A stretch of DNA of 19,522 bases from JANPJV01 sp031425695 (GTDB lineage: Bacteria > Pseudomonadota > Gammaproteobacteria > Xanthomonadales > SZUA-5), in contig JANPJV010000042.1 in assembly GCA_031425695.1 (NCBI GenBank), positions 1-19,522 on the forward strand, given 5' to 3'. The notes beneath the pieces are model-generated. The model was given only the letters and a program-made list of their open reading frames with translations, was not told the DNA's origin and made no database searches. Every line of letters starts with the position of its first letter. Position 1 is the first letter of the stretch. This document shows positions 1-6,959 of the stretch, piece by piece. The position numbers and the translations under genes are program-made.

Positions 1-74
1 GGCTACTTGACGGCTTTCGGGCGGCGCGAGAGCCGTCAAGTAGCCCGCTGCGCGGGCAACATGACCTACGTAGA
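1..74. repeat. GTAG-type palindromic repeat, copy 1 (cut by window edge)
   Basis: Bases 1-15 and 31-45 form a perfect 15-base inverted repeat (ggctacttgacggct / agccgtcaagtagcc). It is followed by a GC-rich stretch and caacatgacctac at 57-69, then gtag at 71-74. The right half matches the right half of the element at 6873-6959, so this is a second copy whose outer left arm probably lies beyond the window. The GTAG end and the double palindrome resemble REP/BIME elements mobilised by RAYT transposases; that family assignment is inference. It lies just downstream of the response regulator gene and could act as a 3' mRNA hairpin. Confidence 0.8.
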
Positions 75-83
75 GCGGCACCC

Positions 84-761
84 CTACAGCCCCAGCCGGT
101 AACCCACCCCGCGGACGGTATGGATGAGCGGGTGCTCGCTGCCCTTGTCGATCTTGGCGCGCAGGTTGGAGACGTGCACGTCGATGACGTTGGTCTTCGG
201 GTCGAAGTGATAGTCCCAGACGCCTTCGAGCAGCATGGTGCGGGTGACCACGCGATCGGTGTGGCGCATGAGGTACTCGAGCAGCTGAAATTCCTTGGGC
301 TGCAGATCGATCTTGCGATCGCCGCGGCGCACGCTGCGCTTCAGTCGGTCGAGCTCGAGGTCAGCCACCGCGAGACGCGTGTCCTCACCGGCGCGCTGCT
401 CGCGCGGTCGGCGCGTCAGCGCATCCACGCGTGCGATCAGCTCGCTCAGCGCGAACGGTTTGACCAGGTAGTCGTCGCTGCCGGCACGCAGGCCGGCGAC
501 GCGGTCGTCGACATCGCCGAGCGCGCTCAAGATCAGCACCGGTGTGTCGATGCCGCTCGCGCGCAAGGTGCGCACGATGGTCAGCCCGTCGATCTGCGGG
601 AGCATTCGATCGAGAATCAGCAGGTCGTAGCCTTCGCTGCTGGCCATGTACAGGCCATCGCGTCCGTGGCCGGTGCTGTCGACACTGTGGCCGGCCTCGC
701 GCAGCGCGCGCTCGACGAACTCGCGTGCACCGCGGTCATCTTCAACGATCAGCAGACGCAT
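84..761 (-). CDS. OmpR/PhoB-family response regulator
   Basis: 225 residues, full length for the family. The receiver domain covers about residues 1-115: acidic pocket E7-D8-D9, phosphoacceptor Asp51 in LILDRMLP, and the conserved Lys in LVKPF. A winged-helix DNA-binding domain follows (about 125-223), with the recognition-helix region TNVIDVHVSNLRAKID and the terminal HTVRGVGYRL. It should bind DNA and change transcription when phosphorylated by a histidine kinase, which is not in the window and may lie to the left. The ATG at 761 is chosen because GGGAGG sits 5 bases upstream and the protein then begins exactly at the receiver domain; the longer open frame upstream is a shadow of the preceding gene. 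It overlaps the end of that gene by 20 bases, so the two are probably co-transcribed. It resembles CusR/CopR/PhoP-like regulators; the signal sensed cannot be told. Confidence 0.95.
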   Translation of the reverse strand: MRLLIVEDDRGAREFVERALREAGHSVDSTGHGRDGLYMASSEGYDLLILDRMLPQIDGLTIVRTLRASGIDTPVLILSALGDVDDRVAGLRAGSDDYLVKPFALSELIARVDALTRRPREQRAGEDTRLAVADLELDRLKRSVRRGDRKIDLQPKEFQLLEYLMRHTDRVVTRTMLLEGVWDYHFDPKTNVIDVHVSNLRAKIDKGSEHPLIHTVRGVGYRLGL

Positions 762-1248
762 CTTTGCCTCCCGGCAGGGAATAAGGTGCAGCGAGCTTGC
801 GCATGCCGTCGAGATCCAGCGGGCGAATTTCGTGGACGGTGCAGGTACGCCCCTCGCGGGTGAACACCACACTCCAGCGGATGCGCAGCTTGTTGCGGCC
901 GGGACGCTGGAAGTCGCCGAGCCGCAGCACACGGTCGCGGGCGTAACCGGTGCAGACTTCACGCAGCTGGATGAAGTAGGGCTCCTCGCGACCAAGCCAG
1001 AGAACCAGCGAGCGCTCGTCGAGCGGCGTCCAGTAATGCACCCGGTAGAAGCTGACTTCCGAGACCAGGTCGCCGGCCAGGCCGAGGATCTGCGCGCGGA
1101 TTTCCTTCGGCGCCATGGTCGGCGCACCGGCCGGCGGGATGGGCGGCATGCTGCGCGCGGCGACCGCGACCGTCGCTGCCAGGGACAGGCACAGGCAGGC
1201 GAACACCCGAAGCCATCGGGCGGGCGCATGGGGAAAAGCCGAACGCAT
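742..1248 (-). CDS. Small secreted protein, DUF6491-like
   Basis: 168 residues from the ATG at 1248 (MRSAFPHAP...); another ATG at 1260 would add four residues, and neither has a good Shine-Dalgarno, so the start is uncertain. Residues 1 to about 30 form a Sec-type signal peptide: basic start, hydrophobic FACLCLSLAATVAVA, small residues before the likely cleavage. The mature part has LVLWLGREEPYFIQL, two separated cysteines (in REVCTGYARD and RTCTVHEIRPLD) and an IRPLD ending. I associate this pattern with the DUF6491 family of small exported proteins common in Xanthomonadales; function is unknown. The cysteines could form one periplasmic disulphide. Its stop lies inside the response regulator gene, so the pair is likely one transcript. 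It could be an envelope partner or target of that two-component system, which is inference from position only. Confidence 0.75.
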   Translation of the reverse strand: MRSAFPHAPARWLRVFACLCLSLAATVAVAARSMPPIPPAGAPTMAPKEIRAQILGLAGDLVSEVSFYRVHYWTPLDERSLVLWLGREEPYFIQLREVCTGYARDRVLRLGDFQRPGRNKLRIRWSVVFTREGRTCTVHEIRPLDLDGMRKLAAPYSLPGGKDASADR

Positions 1249-1378
1249 GGAAAACCACATGCTGGAAAGACTAGCGGGGTGAGATGCGGCGCGAGCCACG
1301 CGGCGGATTAAGCTTAGTCCACCCAAGTCAAGAAAGGTTTCGCCCGCGCAGCGTATCGGTTCGAGCCGCACGGGCATT

Positions 1379-1900
1379 TCAGTGCAGCGCCCAGCCGATG
1401 AGGGCCAGTGCGAGCGCCGAGTACACAGCCGCGAGGAGATCGTCGAACATCGCGCCAAAGCCACCATGCAGGGTTCGGTCCGCGAGGTTCGCAGGCCAGG
1501 GCTTGAGAATATCGGCAATCCGGAACAGCACAAATCCGGTGGCGTAGAAGGCGAGCACATTCCAGCCGTCGCCCGCGGGCCAGAACGCGGCACCGACCGC
1601 CAGGGTCAGCCACTGGCCGACCCATTCGTCCATGACGATCGCGCTGGCGTCGTCCGTGGCCAGTGCGCGGCAGGTCCAGCTGCTGGCCCGCACGCCGATG
1701 CCGAAGGCCCCCACCAGCACCGCGAGGTGCAGCCACCAAGGCCAGGCGTAGGCGCCACTGAGCACGAACAGCCCAAGGACAACCGCGCTGCCGACGGTGC
1801 CAGGCGCCCAGGGCGAGAGACCGCTACCGAATCCGCTCGCAATCCAACCCCACGGGTGCGCGAGCAGCACGCGGGATTCGCGGCGGATATCGCGGCTCAT
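1379..1900 (-). CDS. pgpA: Phosphatidylglycerophosphatase A
   Basis: 173 residues. Removes phosphate from phosphatidylglycerophosphate to give phosphatidylglycerol at the inner membrane. Visible hallmarks are the N-terminal GSGLSPWAPGTVGS (about 25-38), the central acidic DEWVGQWL, FRIADILKPWP, and FDDLLAAVYSALALALIGW near the C-terminus, with several hydrophobic membrane segments between. Length is typical. The start is the ATG at 1900 (MSRDIRRESR), whose ATGA overlaps the stop of thiL; this coupled arrangement fixes the start and rejects the Arg-rich upstream extension in the same frame. It is the last gene of the nusB-thiL-pgpA run, an order familiar in gammaproteobacteria. No clear terminator is seen in the roughly 120 bases after it. 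Confidence 0.95.
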   Translation of the reverse strand: MSRDIRRESRVLLAHPWGWIASGFGSGLSPWAPGTVGSAVVLGLFVLSGAYAWPWWLHLAVLVGAFGIGVRASSWTCRALATDDASAIVMDEWVGQWLTLAVGAAFWPAGDGWNVLAFYATGFVLFRIADILKPWPANLADRTLHGGFGAMFDDLLAAVYSALALALIGWALH

Positions 1901-2865
1901 GCGAAGTGCTGGTAGCCGACGGTGCGGCACGCCGTGAGCCGGCCATCGGCGCCCAGCAAATGCACGCCACTGCCGGGTCCGAGTGTGCCGATGCGCGTCA
2001 ATGCGACATGGGCTTCGGCCGCGATGGCGTCGAGCTCGGCCTCGCGCTCCGGGGGAAGCGTGAAACACAGCTCATAGTCGTCGCCACCGAACTGCAGCTC
2101 GAGGCGCCGTTCGGCATCCGGCACCAGCATGGTCAGCGCACGCGAGGCCGGCAGCAGCAAAGGATCGATCACTGCGGCGAGACCGCTGGCCACGCAAATA
2201 TGGCCAAGGTCCGCGGCCAGCCCGTCGGAGACATCGATGCAGGCGTGCGCGCAGCCACGCAGCGCCTGCCCCAGCGCCACCCGCGGCGTCGGCCTGGCCA
2301 ACCTCTGGGCGAGTCGGTCGCGGGCGAGCTTGTCGGCCGGATCGGAGCCGAAGGGCAGGCCGCGCAGGGACAAGGCCGCGGCGGCATCACCGAGCGCACC
2401 ACTCACGAACACCGCGTCGCCGGACTGGGCTCCGTCACGGCGCAACGCCGTGCCGGCGGGCACGCTGCCGATCGCGGTGATCGTCAGCGACAACGGGCCG
2501 CGCGTGGTATCACCGCCGACCAGGCTGACCCCATGTGCTTCGCCGAGCCCAATCAACGCCTCGAGCAAAGGTTCGACGAAACCAGGATCGACGCTCGGCA
2601 AGGACAACGCCAGCGTCACGAACCGCGGACGCGCACCCATGGCCGCGAGATCACTCAAGTTCACCGCGAGCGCCTTGTAGCCGACATCGCCCGGCTTGGT
2701 ATCCAGCGGAAAATGCACACCCGACACCAGCGTGTCGGTGCTCACGACAAACTGCTCGCCCGCCCCAATCTCCAGGATCGCCGCGTCATCCCCAATCCCG
2801 AGCACCACCCCGTCGCCGTTGCGCACGCGGGCCCTGATGCGGGCGATGAGATCGAACTCACGCAT
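1897..2865 (-). CDS. thiL: Thiamine-monophosphate kinase
   Basis: 322 residues. Phosphorylates thiamine monophosphate with ATP to thiamine diphosphate in the cytoplasm. Family motifs are in order: MREFDLIARI at the N-terminus, GIGDDAAIL (23-31), STDTLVSGVHF (42-52), GYKALAVNLSDLAAMGARP (62-80), LVGGDTTRG in the middle and FGGDDYELCF near the C-terminus. The Asp-rich loops are the Mg-ATP and substrate sites of the AIR-synthase-like fold. The start at 2865 matches the family N-terminus; the frame extends 20 codons further into the repeat-bearing spacer without resemblance to ThiL. There is no convincing Shine-Dalgarno. It couples to pgpA by a 4-base ATGA overlap but is separated from nusB by 233 bases containing a long inverted repeat. 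Confidence 0.96.
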   Translation of the reverse strand: MREFDLIARIRARVRNGDGVVLGIGDDAAILEIGAGEQFVVSTDTLVSGVHFPLDTKPGDVGYKALAVNLSDLAAMGARPRFVTLALSLPSVDPGFVEPLLEALIGLGEAHGVSLVGGDTTRGPLSLTITAIGSVPAGTALRRDGAQSGDAVFVSGALGDAAAALSLRGLPFGSDPADKLARDRLAQRLARPTPRVALGQALRGCAHACIDVSDGLAADLGHICVASGLAAVIDPLLLPASRALTMLVPDAERRLELQFGGDDYELCFTLPPEREAELDAIAAEAHVALTRIGTLGPGSGVHLLGADGRLTACRTVGYQHFA

Positions 2866-2900
2866 GGGACGTTGAGGCGAGAACGCGGCACCTGTTTCTT

Positions 2901-3014
2901 GACGCAAAGGACGCAAAGGGAGCAAAGGACGCTACGAGAAGCAACCGCAATTCAAGCTTGATTATTGGCCTTTGCACTTCTAGCGTCCTTTGCTCACTTA
3001 GCGTCCTTTGCGTC
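2901..3014. repeat. Long inverted repeat of 'gacgcaaagg' words between nusB and thiL
   Basis: The left arm (2901-2934) and right arm (2981-3014) are 34 bases each and match as inverted copies at 32 of 34 positions, with a 46-base spacer. Each arm is made of short near-repeats (gacgcaaagg, acgcaaaggg, agcaaaggac). The transcript would form a long stable hairpin between nusB and thiL. It shares the word gacgcaaagg with the element at 5308-5484. The rest of the 233-base spacer (2866-3098) holds no gene that I can see; a short open frame through it only translates the repeat. No IS-like coding sequence accompanies it. Confidence 0.9.
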
Positions 3015-3098
3015 GAAAAATGCAGAGGGCTAGTCGAAGGCGCCAAACAAGGCATGCGCGGTCCTGAACCGAAGCGCTATCCGGTCGAGCGAACATGA

Positions 3099-3533
3099 TT
3101 ACTTCTGCTCAGCCGCCCGCGTCTTGCGCGCGAGTTGGTCGAGGACGCCGTTGACGTAGGTGTGGCCGCCGTCGGCGCCGAAATCGCGGGCGATCTCGAC
3201 GGCTTCGTTGATGACGACCTTGTACGGGACGTCGACGCGGTGCAGCAGTTCGTAGGCGCCGAGGCGCAGGGTGGCGCGGGCGATGTCGTCGACGGTTTCG
3301 AGCGGGCGGTCGAGGCAGTCGGCCAGCGCGGCGTCGAGTGCGGCCTGGTGCGTTTCCACGCCGAGCAGGAGATCGGCGAAGTACTCGCCGTCGGCGATGG
3401 CCATGTCCTGTTCTTCGTTGAACTGATCGATGATGCGGCGCATCGGGCCGCCGCTGATCTGCCATTGATACATGGCCTGCAGGGCGCGACGACGGGCGCG
3501 GCCGCGTTCCGGGAAGGCTTTGGTCTGTTTCAT
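3099..3533 (-). CDS. nusB: Transcription antitermination factor NusB
   Basis: 144 residues, normal for NusB. The protein binds boxA RNA with S10 (NusE) in antitermination complexes on rRNA operons. Characteristic features are the N-terminal basic RGRARRRALQAMYQWQ helix, DRPLETVDDIARATLRLGAYELLHR in the middle, and PYKVVINEAVEIARDFGADGGHTYVNGVLDQLAR near the C-terminus, which is the signature of the all-helical NusB fold. The ATG at 3533 overlaps the ribH stop as ATGA, the usual translational coupling in the rib-nus operon of gammaproteobacteria. Confidence 0.97.
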   Translation of the reverse strand: MKQTKAFPERGRARRRALQAMYQWQISGGPMRRIIDQFNEEQDMAIADGEYFADLLLGVETHQAALDAALADCLDRPLETVDDIARATLRLGAYELLHRVDVPYKVVINEAVEIARDFGADGGHTYVNGVLDQLARKTRAAEQK

Positions 3534-4003
3534 ACGTCTGCCTCCAGCTGCTGCAGCAGGTTCAGTTGTTCGATCACTGCAAGCGCGGCGTCGGCGCCCT
3601 TGTTGCCTGCCTTTCCACCAGCGCGGTCGAGCGCCTGTTCCAGCGTATTGGTGGTGAGCACCCCGAAGCCGACCGGCAAGCCATGGTCGAGCGAGACCTG
3701 CATCAGCCCATTGGCGGCACCGCCCGCAACGTAGTCGAAATGCGCGGTATCGCCGCGGATCACGCAGCCGAGCGCAACGATCGCCGCATAGCGCCCGCTC
3801 GCCGCGAGCTTCTCGGCCGTCAACGGCAGCTCGAACGCCCCCGGCGCGCGCACCAGCGTCAGCGCATCCTCATCAACCCCATGCCGCACCAGCGCATCGC
3901 GCGCACCAGTGATCAGCCGCTCGACCACCAGGTCATTGAATCGCGCCGCGAGCAACGCGATCCGTCCCACCGGTGTCCGAAAATCGCCCTCGATGCTTTC
4001 CAT
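3530..4003 (-). CDS. ribH: 6,7-dimethyl-8-ribityllumazine synthase
   Basis: 157 residues. Condenses 5-amino-6-ribitylamino-uracil with 3,4-dihydroxy-2-butanone 4-phosphate, the penultimate step of riboflavin synthesis. Seen in order: IALLAARFNDLVVERL (substrate loop), VRAPGAFELP (51-60), GCVIRGDTAHFDYVAG with the catalytic-type His88, GLPVGFGVLTTNTLEQALDRAG and the terminal KGADAALAVIEQL. Length is normal for the icosahedral/pentameric enzyme. The start at 4003 matches the family N-terminus. It uses the butanone phosphate made by the RibB domain of the upstream gene; the 190-base gap to that gene carries an inverted repeat (4068-4176), so the two may not be translated at equal rates. Confidence 0.97.
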   Translation of the reverse strand: MESIEGDFRTPVGRIALLAARFNDLVVERLITGARDALVRHGVDEDALTLVRAPGAFELPLTAEKLAASGRYAAIVALGCVIRGDTAHFDYVAGGAANGLMQVSLDHGLPVGFGVLTTNTLEQALDRAGGKAGNKGADAALAVIEQLNLLQQLEADV

Positions 4004-4067
4004 GCAGAGAAGTCTTCCGTGTAGACAAGACCGCGAAGTTTAGCGCGCCAGCAGAGCGAAGAGCTTT

Positions 4068-4176
4068 TATCCGCAGATTTCGCAGATTGCGCAGATTAAG
4101 AGCCGATCAGGGCGACTGCCTGCAGAGGCGCCATCCCTTGCTCTCAATCTGCGTAAATCTGCGAAATCTGTGGATA
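4068..4176. repeat. Long inverted repeat of 'cgcagatt' words between ribBX and ribH
   Basis: Left arm 4068-4102 carries three copies of (c)gcagatt; right arm 4141-4176 is its near-complement with aatctgcg words. Arms are about 35 bases and match closely apart from a few substitutions and one extra base; the spacer is 38 bases. Layout is the same as at 2901-3014 and 5308-5484 (short direct words in each arm, arms inverted) but with different words. The gap 4004-4193 holds nothing else I recognise. Confidence 0.88.
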
Positions 4177-4193
4177 GGTTGCTTTGTACGCTC

Positions 4194-5279
4194 CTAGCTC
4201 ACGTACTCGCAGATCTCCAGCCCATAGCCGGCCAGGCCGACATAGCGGCGCGGGGTGCCGAGGACGCGCAGGCGGCGCAGGCCCAAGTCGGAGAGGATCT
4301 GGGCGCCGATGCCGGTTTCGCGCCAGGGTTGGCCGGGCTCGCTGGGCGTCGCGGGGTCGCCGGCGAGGCGGGCGAGCAGGGTCGGGTTGTCGGGACGGTC
4401 GCCGAGCACCACTACGACGCCTTCGCCGGCAGCGGCGACAGCCTGCATGGCGTCCCGCAGGGGCAAGCCGAAATCCGTGCGCTCGATGCCGAGCACGTCG
4501 CTCCAGAAATTCTTGTTGTGCACGCGCACCAGGGTCGGCCGCTCGGCCGTCGGTTGGCCGTGCACGAGCGCGTGGTGGAGTTCCTTGGCCACGAGATCGC
4601 GATAGACGATCAGCTGGAAGGGCCCGGCTGCGGTCTCGACGCGGCTCTCGCTGACGCGCTCGACGGTCATCTCCGTCGCCAGCCGATAGCGGATCAGATC
4701 GGCAATGCAGCCGATCTTGAGCCCGTGCAGCGCCGCAAATTCCTCGAGCTGCGGGCGCCGCGCCATGTGGCCATCGTCGCCCATGATCTCGACCAGCACG
4801 CCGGCTGGCTCGAGGCCCGCCAGGCAGGCGAGATCGACACTGGCCTCGGTATGCCCGGCACGGGTGAGCACGCCGCCCGGTTGCGCCATCAGCGGAAACA
4901 CATGGCCGGGCTGCACCAGGTCAGCAGCCTGCGCATCGGCGGCCACGGCTGTATGGATCGTATGCGCGCGATCGAAGGCGGAAATGCCGGTGGTCACGCC
5001 TTCCGCCGCCTCGATCGACGCGGTGAAATTGGTTCCCATGCGCGCCTTGTTGTGCGGCACCATCGGGTCGAGCCCGAGCCTCCGGCAGCGATCCCCCGTC
5101 AGCCCGAGACAGATCAACCCGCGCGCATGCCGCGCCATGAAGTTGATGTCCTCCGGCCGCACCTTCCCCGCCGCCATGATCAGGTCCCCCTCGTTCTCCC
5201 GATCCTCGTCATCCAGGAACACCACCATCCGTCCGGCGGCAATCTCGGCAAGGATCTCGGGGATTGGGGAAAACGGCAT
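4194..5279 (-). CDS. ribBX: 3,4-dihydroxy-2-butanone 4-phosphate synthase with degenerate GTP cyclohydrolase II-like domain (RibBX type)
   Basis: 361 residues. Residues 1 to about 200 are a complete RibB domain that makes 3,4-dihydroxy-2-butanone 4-phosphate from ribulose 5-phosphate: FLDDEDRENEGDLIMAA, FMARHARGLICLGLT, HNKARMGTNFTASIEA, TTGISAFDRAHTI, PGHVFPL and RAGHTEASVDLACLAGL. Residues from about 205 on are RibA-like in position, but the zinc-binding Cys cluster expected of GTP cyclohydrolase II (a C-x10-C-x-C pattern in an SxCLTGD context) is absent; the matching stretch reads VRVHNKNFWSDVLGIERTDFG. This is the RibBX architecture known in proteobacteria, where the C-terminal half is not an active cyclohydrolase, so a separate ribA is expected elsewhere. 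Start ATG at 5279. No FMN riboswitch is visible in the 226 bases upstream, which are filled by a repeat. Confidence 0.92.
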   Translation of the reverse strand: MPFSPIPEILAEIAAGRMVVFLDDEDRENEGDLIMAAGKVRPEDINFMARHARGLICLGLTGDRCRRLGLDPMVPHNKARMGTNFTASIEAAEGVTTGISAFDRAHTIHTAVAADAQAADLVQPGHVFPLMAQPGGVLTRAGHTEASVDLACLAGLEPAGVLVEIMGDDGHMARRPQLEEFAALHGLKIGCIADLIRYRLATEMTVERVSESRVETAAGPFQLIVYRDLVAKELHHALVHGQPTAERPTLVRVHNKNFWSDVLGIERTDFGLPLRDAMQAVAAAGEGVVVVLGDRPDNPTLLARLAGDPATPSEPGQPWRETGIGAQILSDLGLRRLRVLGTPRRYVGLAGYGLEICEYVS

Positions 5280-5307
5280 GGCTGATCCTTGGCACAGAAA
5301 AGCAGAG

Positions 5308-5484
5308 TCAAAAGTTCAACGCAGAGACGCAGAGACGCAAAGGAAGCAAAGGAGAGAGAAGCGGAGAAGCAATTTCTATAAGGAGCTTTTGTATCAAAGT
5401 CTGGCGCGAGTCGAGATCACTTCTGCTTTGCTTTTCTCTCTTTTGCTGTCTCTGCGTCTCTGCGTCTCTGCGTTGAACTTTTGA
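5308..5484. repeat. Long inverted repeat of 'gacgcagagacgcaaagg' words upstream of ribBX
   Basis: Left arm about 5308-5370, right arm about 5424-5484; the outermost 32 bases of each arm are identical when inverted, then the match decays toward the centre. Arms are tandem copies of acgcagag and aaaggaag-like words. The spacer is about 53 bases. It fills most of the purD-ribBX spacer (5280-5505) and shares gacgcaaagg with the element at 2901-3014. No coding sequence or FMN riboswitch is recognisable here. Confidence 0.9.
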
Positions 5485-5505
5485 TCTTTCTCGTTCCCGA
5501 ATCGA

Positions 5506-6786
5506 CTACCGCCCCAGCCCGCGCGTGGCAATGTCGTCGCGGTAGAACATCCCCGGCCAACGGATGGTTTCGGCGCGTTGGTAGGCGAGGGTGCGAGCTT
5601 GGGTGAGGTCGCGGGCGATGGCGCAGACGCTGAGGACGCGGCCGCCGTCGGTGACGGTCTCGCCGTCAGAGAGGCGGGTGGCGGCGTGGAAGACCTTGAC
5701 CTCGGGGAGCTGGGTTACGTTGAGGCCGGTGATGGCGTCGCCCTTGCGAACCGTGCCGGGGTAGCCCTCGGCGGCCAACACGACGGCGACGGCGGGGCGC
5801 GGATCCCAGCGGCAGTCGACTTCACCGATGCGGCGGTCGAGTGCGGCTTCGATCAAATCGACGAGGTCGCTTTTCAGGCGCAGCATGATCGGCTGCGTTT
5901 CCGGATCGCCGAAGCGGACGTTGAACTCGAGCACCTTGATCTGCCCCTGCGGGTCGATCATCAGTCCGGCATAGAGGAAGCCGACGAAGGGCGTGCCGGC
6001 GTGGCGCATGCCGGCGAGGGTCGGCTCGATCACCGTGCGGCGCACCAGTTCGTCGATCTCGGGCGTCACCACGGGTGCCGGCGAGTACGCGCCCATGCCG
6101 CCGGTATTCGGCCCCTGGTCGCCCGCATCGCGCCGCTTGTGGTCCTGCGAGCTCGCCATCGCGAGGTAGCGCTGGCCGTCGGCAATGACGATGTAGCTGG
6201 CTTCTTCGCCCTCCAGGAACTCTTCGATGACGACGCGGCCGGCTGCCGTGCTGAGCGTGCTTCCAGCGGAAAACATCTCACGCAGCGCGTCTTCGGCTTC
6301 GCTGAGCGCCATCGCCACGACGACGCCCTTGCCCGCGGCCAGCCCATCGGCCTTGATGACGATCGGCGCCCCGCGCTCGCGCACGTAGTCGAGCGCCGAG
6401 TCGAGCTCGGTGAACACCGCATAGCCTGCCGTCGGGATCGCATGGCGCGCCAGGAAATGCTTGGTGAAGGCCTTGGAGGTTTCGAGCATTGCCGCCGCGC
6501 GCGTCGGCCCGAAACAGCGCAACCCCGCCGCCTGGAAGCGATCGACAATCCCCAGCGAAAGCGGCGCTTCGGGGCCGATCACAGTCAGGTCCACACGCTC
6601 CGATTGCGCCAGCGCCAGCAGCCCGTCGATATCGGTCGCGGCAATCGGCACGTTGCGCATGCCCGGCTCCAGCGCCGTGCCGCCATTCCCCGGGGCCAGC
6701 AAAATCTCCCGCACCCGCGGCGACTGCCGGATCCGCCAAGCCAACGCATGCTCCCGCCCGCCACCGCCCACCACCAGAACCTTCAT
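5506..6786 (-). CDS. purD: Phosphoribosylamine--glycine ligase
   Basis: 426 residues, typical of PurD. An ATP-grasp enzyme that joins glycine to 5-phosphoribosylamine in purine synthesis. Motifs: MKVLVVGGGGREHALAWRI at the N-terminus, VIGPEAPLSLGI, the ATP-grasp loop IVIKADGLAAGKGVVVA, EEFLEGEEASYIVI, HKRRDAGDQGPNTGGMGAYSP, and metal-binding EFNVRFGDPETQ. Start ATG at 6786 gives the canonical MKVLVVG N-terminus; seven further upstream codons are possible but unlike the family. It is not beside purH here. It may run on toward ribBX, but the 226-base repeat-filled spacer argues for separate control. Confidence 0.97.
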   Translation of the reverse strand: MKVLVVGGGGREHALAWRIRQSPRVREILLAPGNGGTALEPGMRNVPIAATDIDGLLALAQSERVDLTVIGPEAPLSLGIVDRFQAAGLRCFGPTRAAAMLETSKAFTKHFLARHAIPTAGYAVFTELDSALDYVRERGAPIVIKADGLAAGKGVVVAMALSEAEDALREMFSAGSTLSTAAGRVVIEEFLEGEEASYIVIADGQRYLAMASSQDHKRRDAGDQGPNTGGMGAYSPAPVVTPEIDELVRRTVIEPTLAGMRHAGTPFVGFLYAGLMIDPQGQIKVLEFNVRFGDPETQPIMLRLKSDLVDLIEAALDRRIGEVDCRWDPRPAVAVVLAAEGYPGTVRKGDAITGLNVTQLPEVKVFHAATRLSDGETVTDGGRVLSVCAIARDLTQARTLAYQRAETIRWPGMFYRDDIATRGLGR

Positions 6787-6872
6787 CGCCACGCACACCC
6801 CGGCCAACGCAGGCGGCGGAGGATAGCCATGTTTCGTCGGGCGACTGCGCTAGGGCGAGCGGTGTGGCAATC

Positions 6873-6959
6873 GTAGGTCATGTTGCCCGCGCCAGCGGGC
6901 TACTTGACGGCTCTGTCACAAGCGTCAAGTAGCGCCCGTGCGGGCGCAACATGACCTAC
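6873..6959. repeat. GTAG-type palindromic repeat, copy 2 (complete, 87 bases)
   Basis: Two nested palindromes. The outer arms are gtaggtcatgttgcccgc (6873-6890) and its near-inverse at 6940-6959, which has two extra bases. The inner arms are ctacttgacggct (6900-6912) and agcgtcaagtag (6921-6932). The element starts with GTAG and ends with CTAC and matches the partial copy at 1-74. Its last four bases (6956-6959) overlap the stop codon of the M23 peptidase gene. The purD upstream gap 6787-6955 otherwise shows nothing I recognise. Confidence 0.88.

Noticed and set aside
1906..2961. Long plus-strand open frames opposite thiL, ribBX, purD, pyrC and fak (for example 4170-5285, 5578-6876, 7754-9334, 11944-13434)
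   Set aside because: They are antisense shadows in high-GC DNA: no family motifs, His/Arg/Gln-rich low-complexity translations, and fully overlapped by well-recognised genes on the other strand.
2858..3055. Short minus-strand frame of 65 residues in the nusB-thiL spacer
   Set aside because: It translates the inverted repeat; similar words in both arms explain the openness.
5280..5505. FMN riboswitch upstream of ribBX
   Set aside because: I looked for RFN-type conserved stems and found only the word-repeat palindrome.
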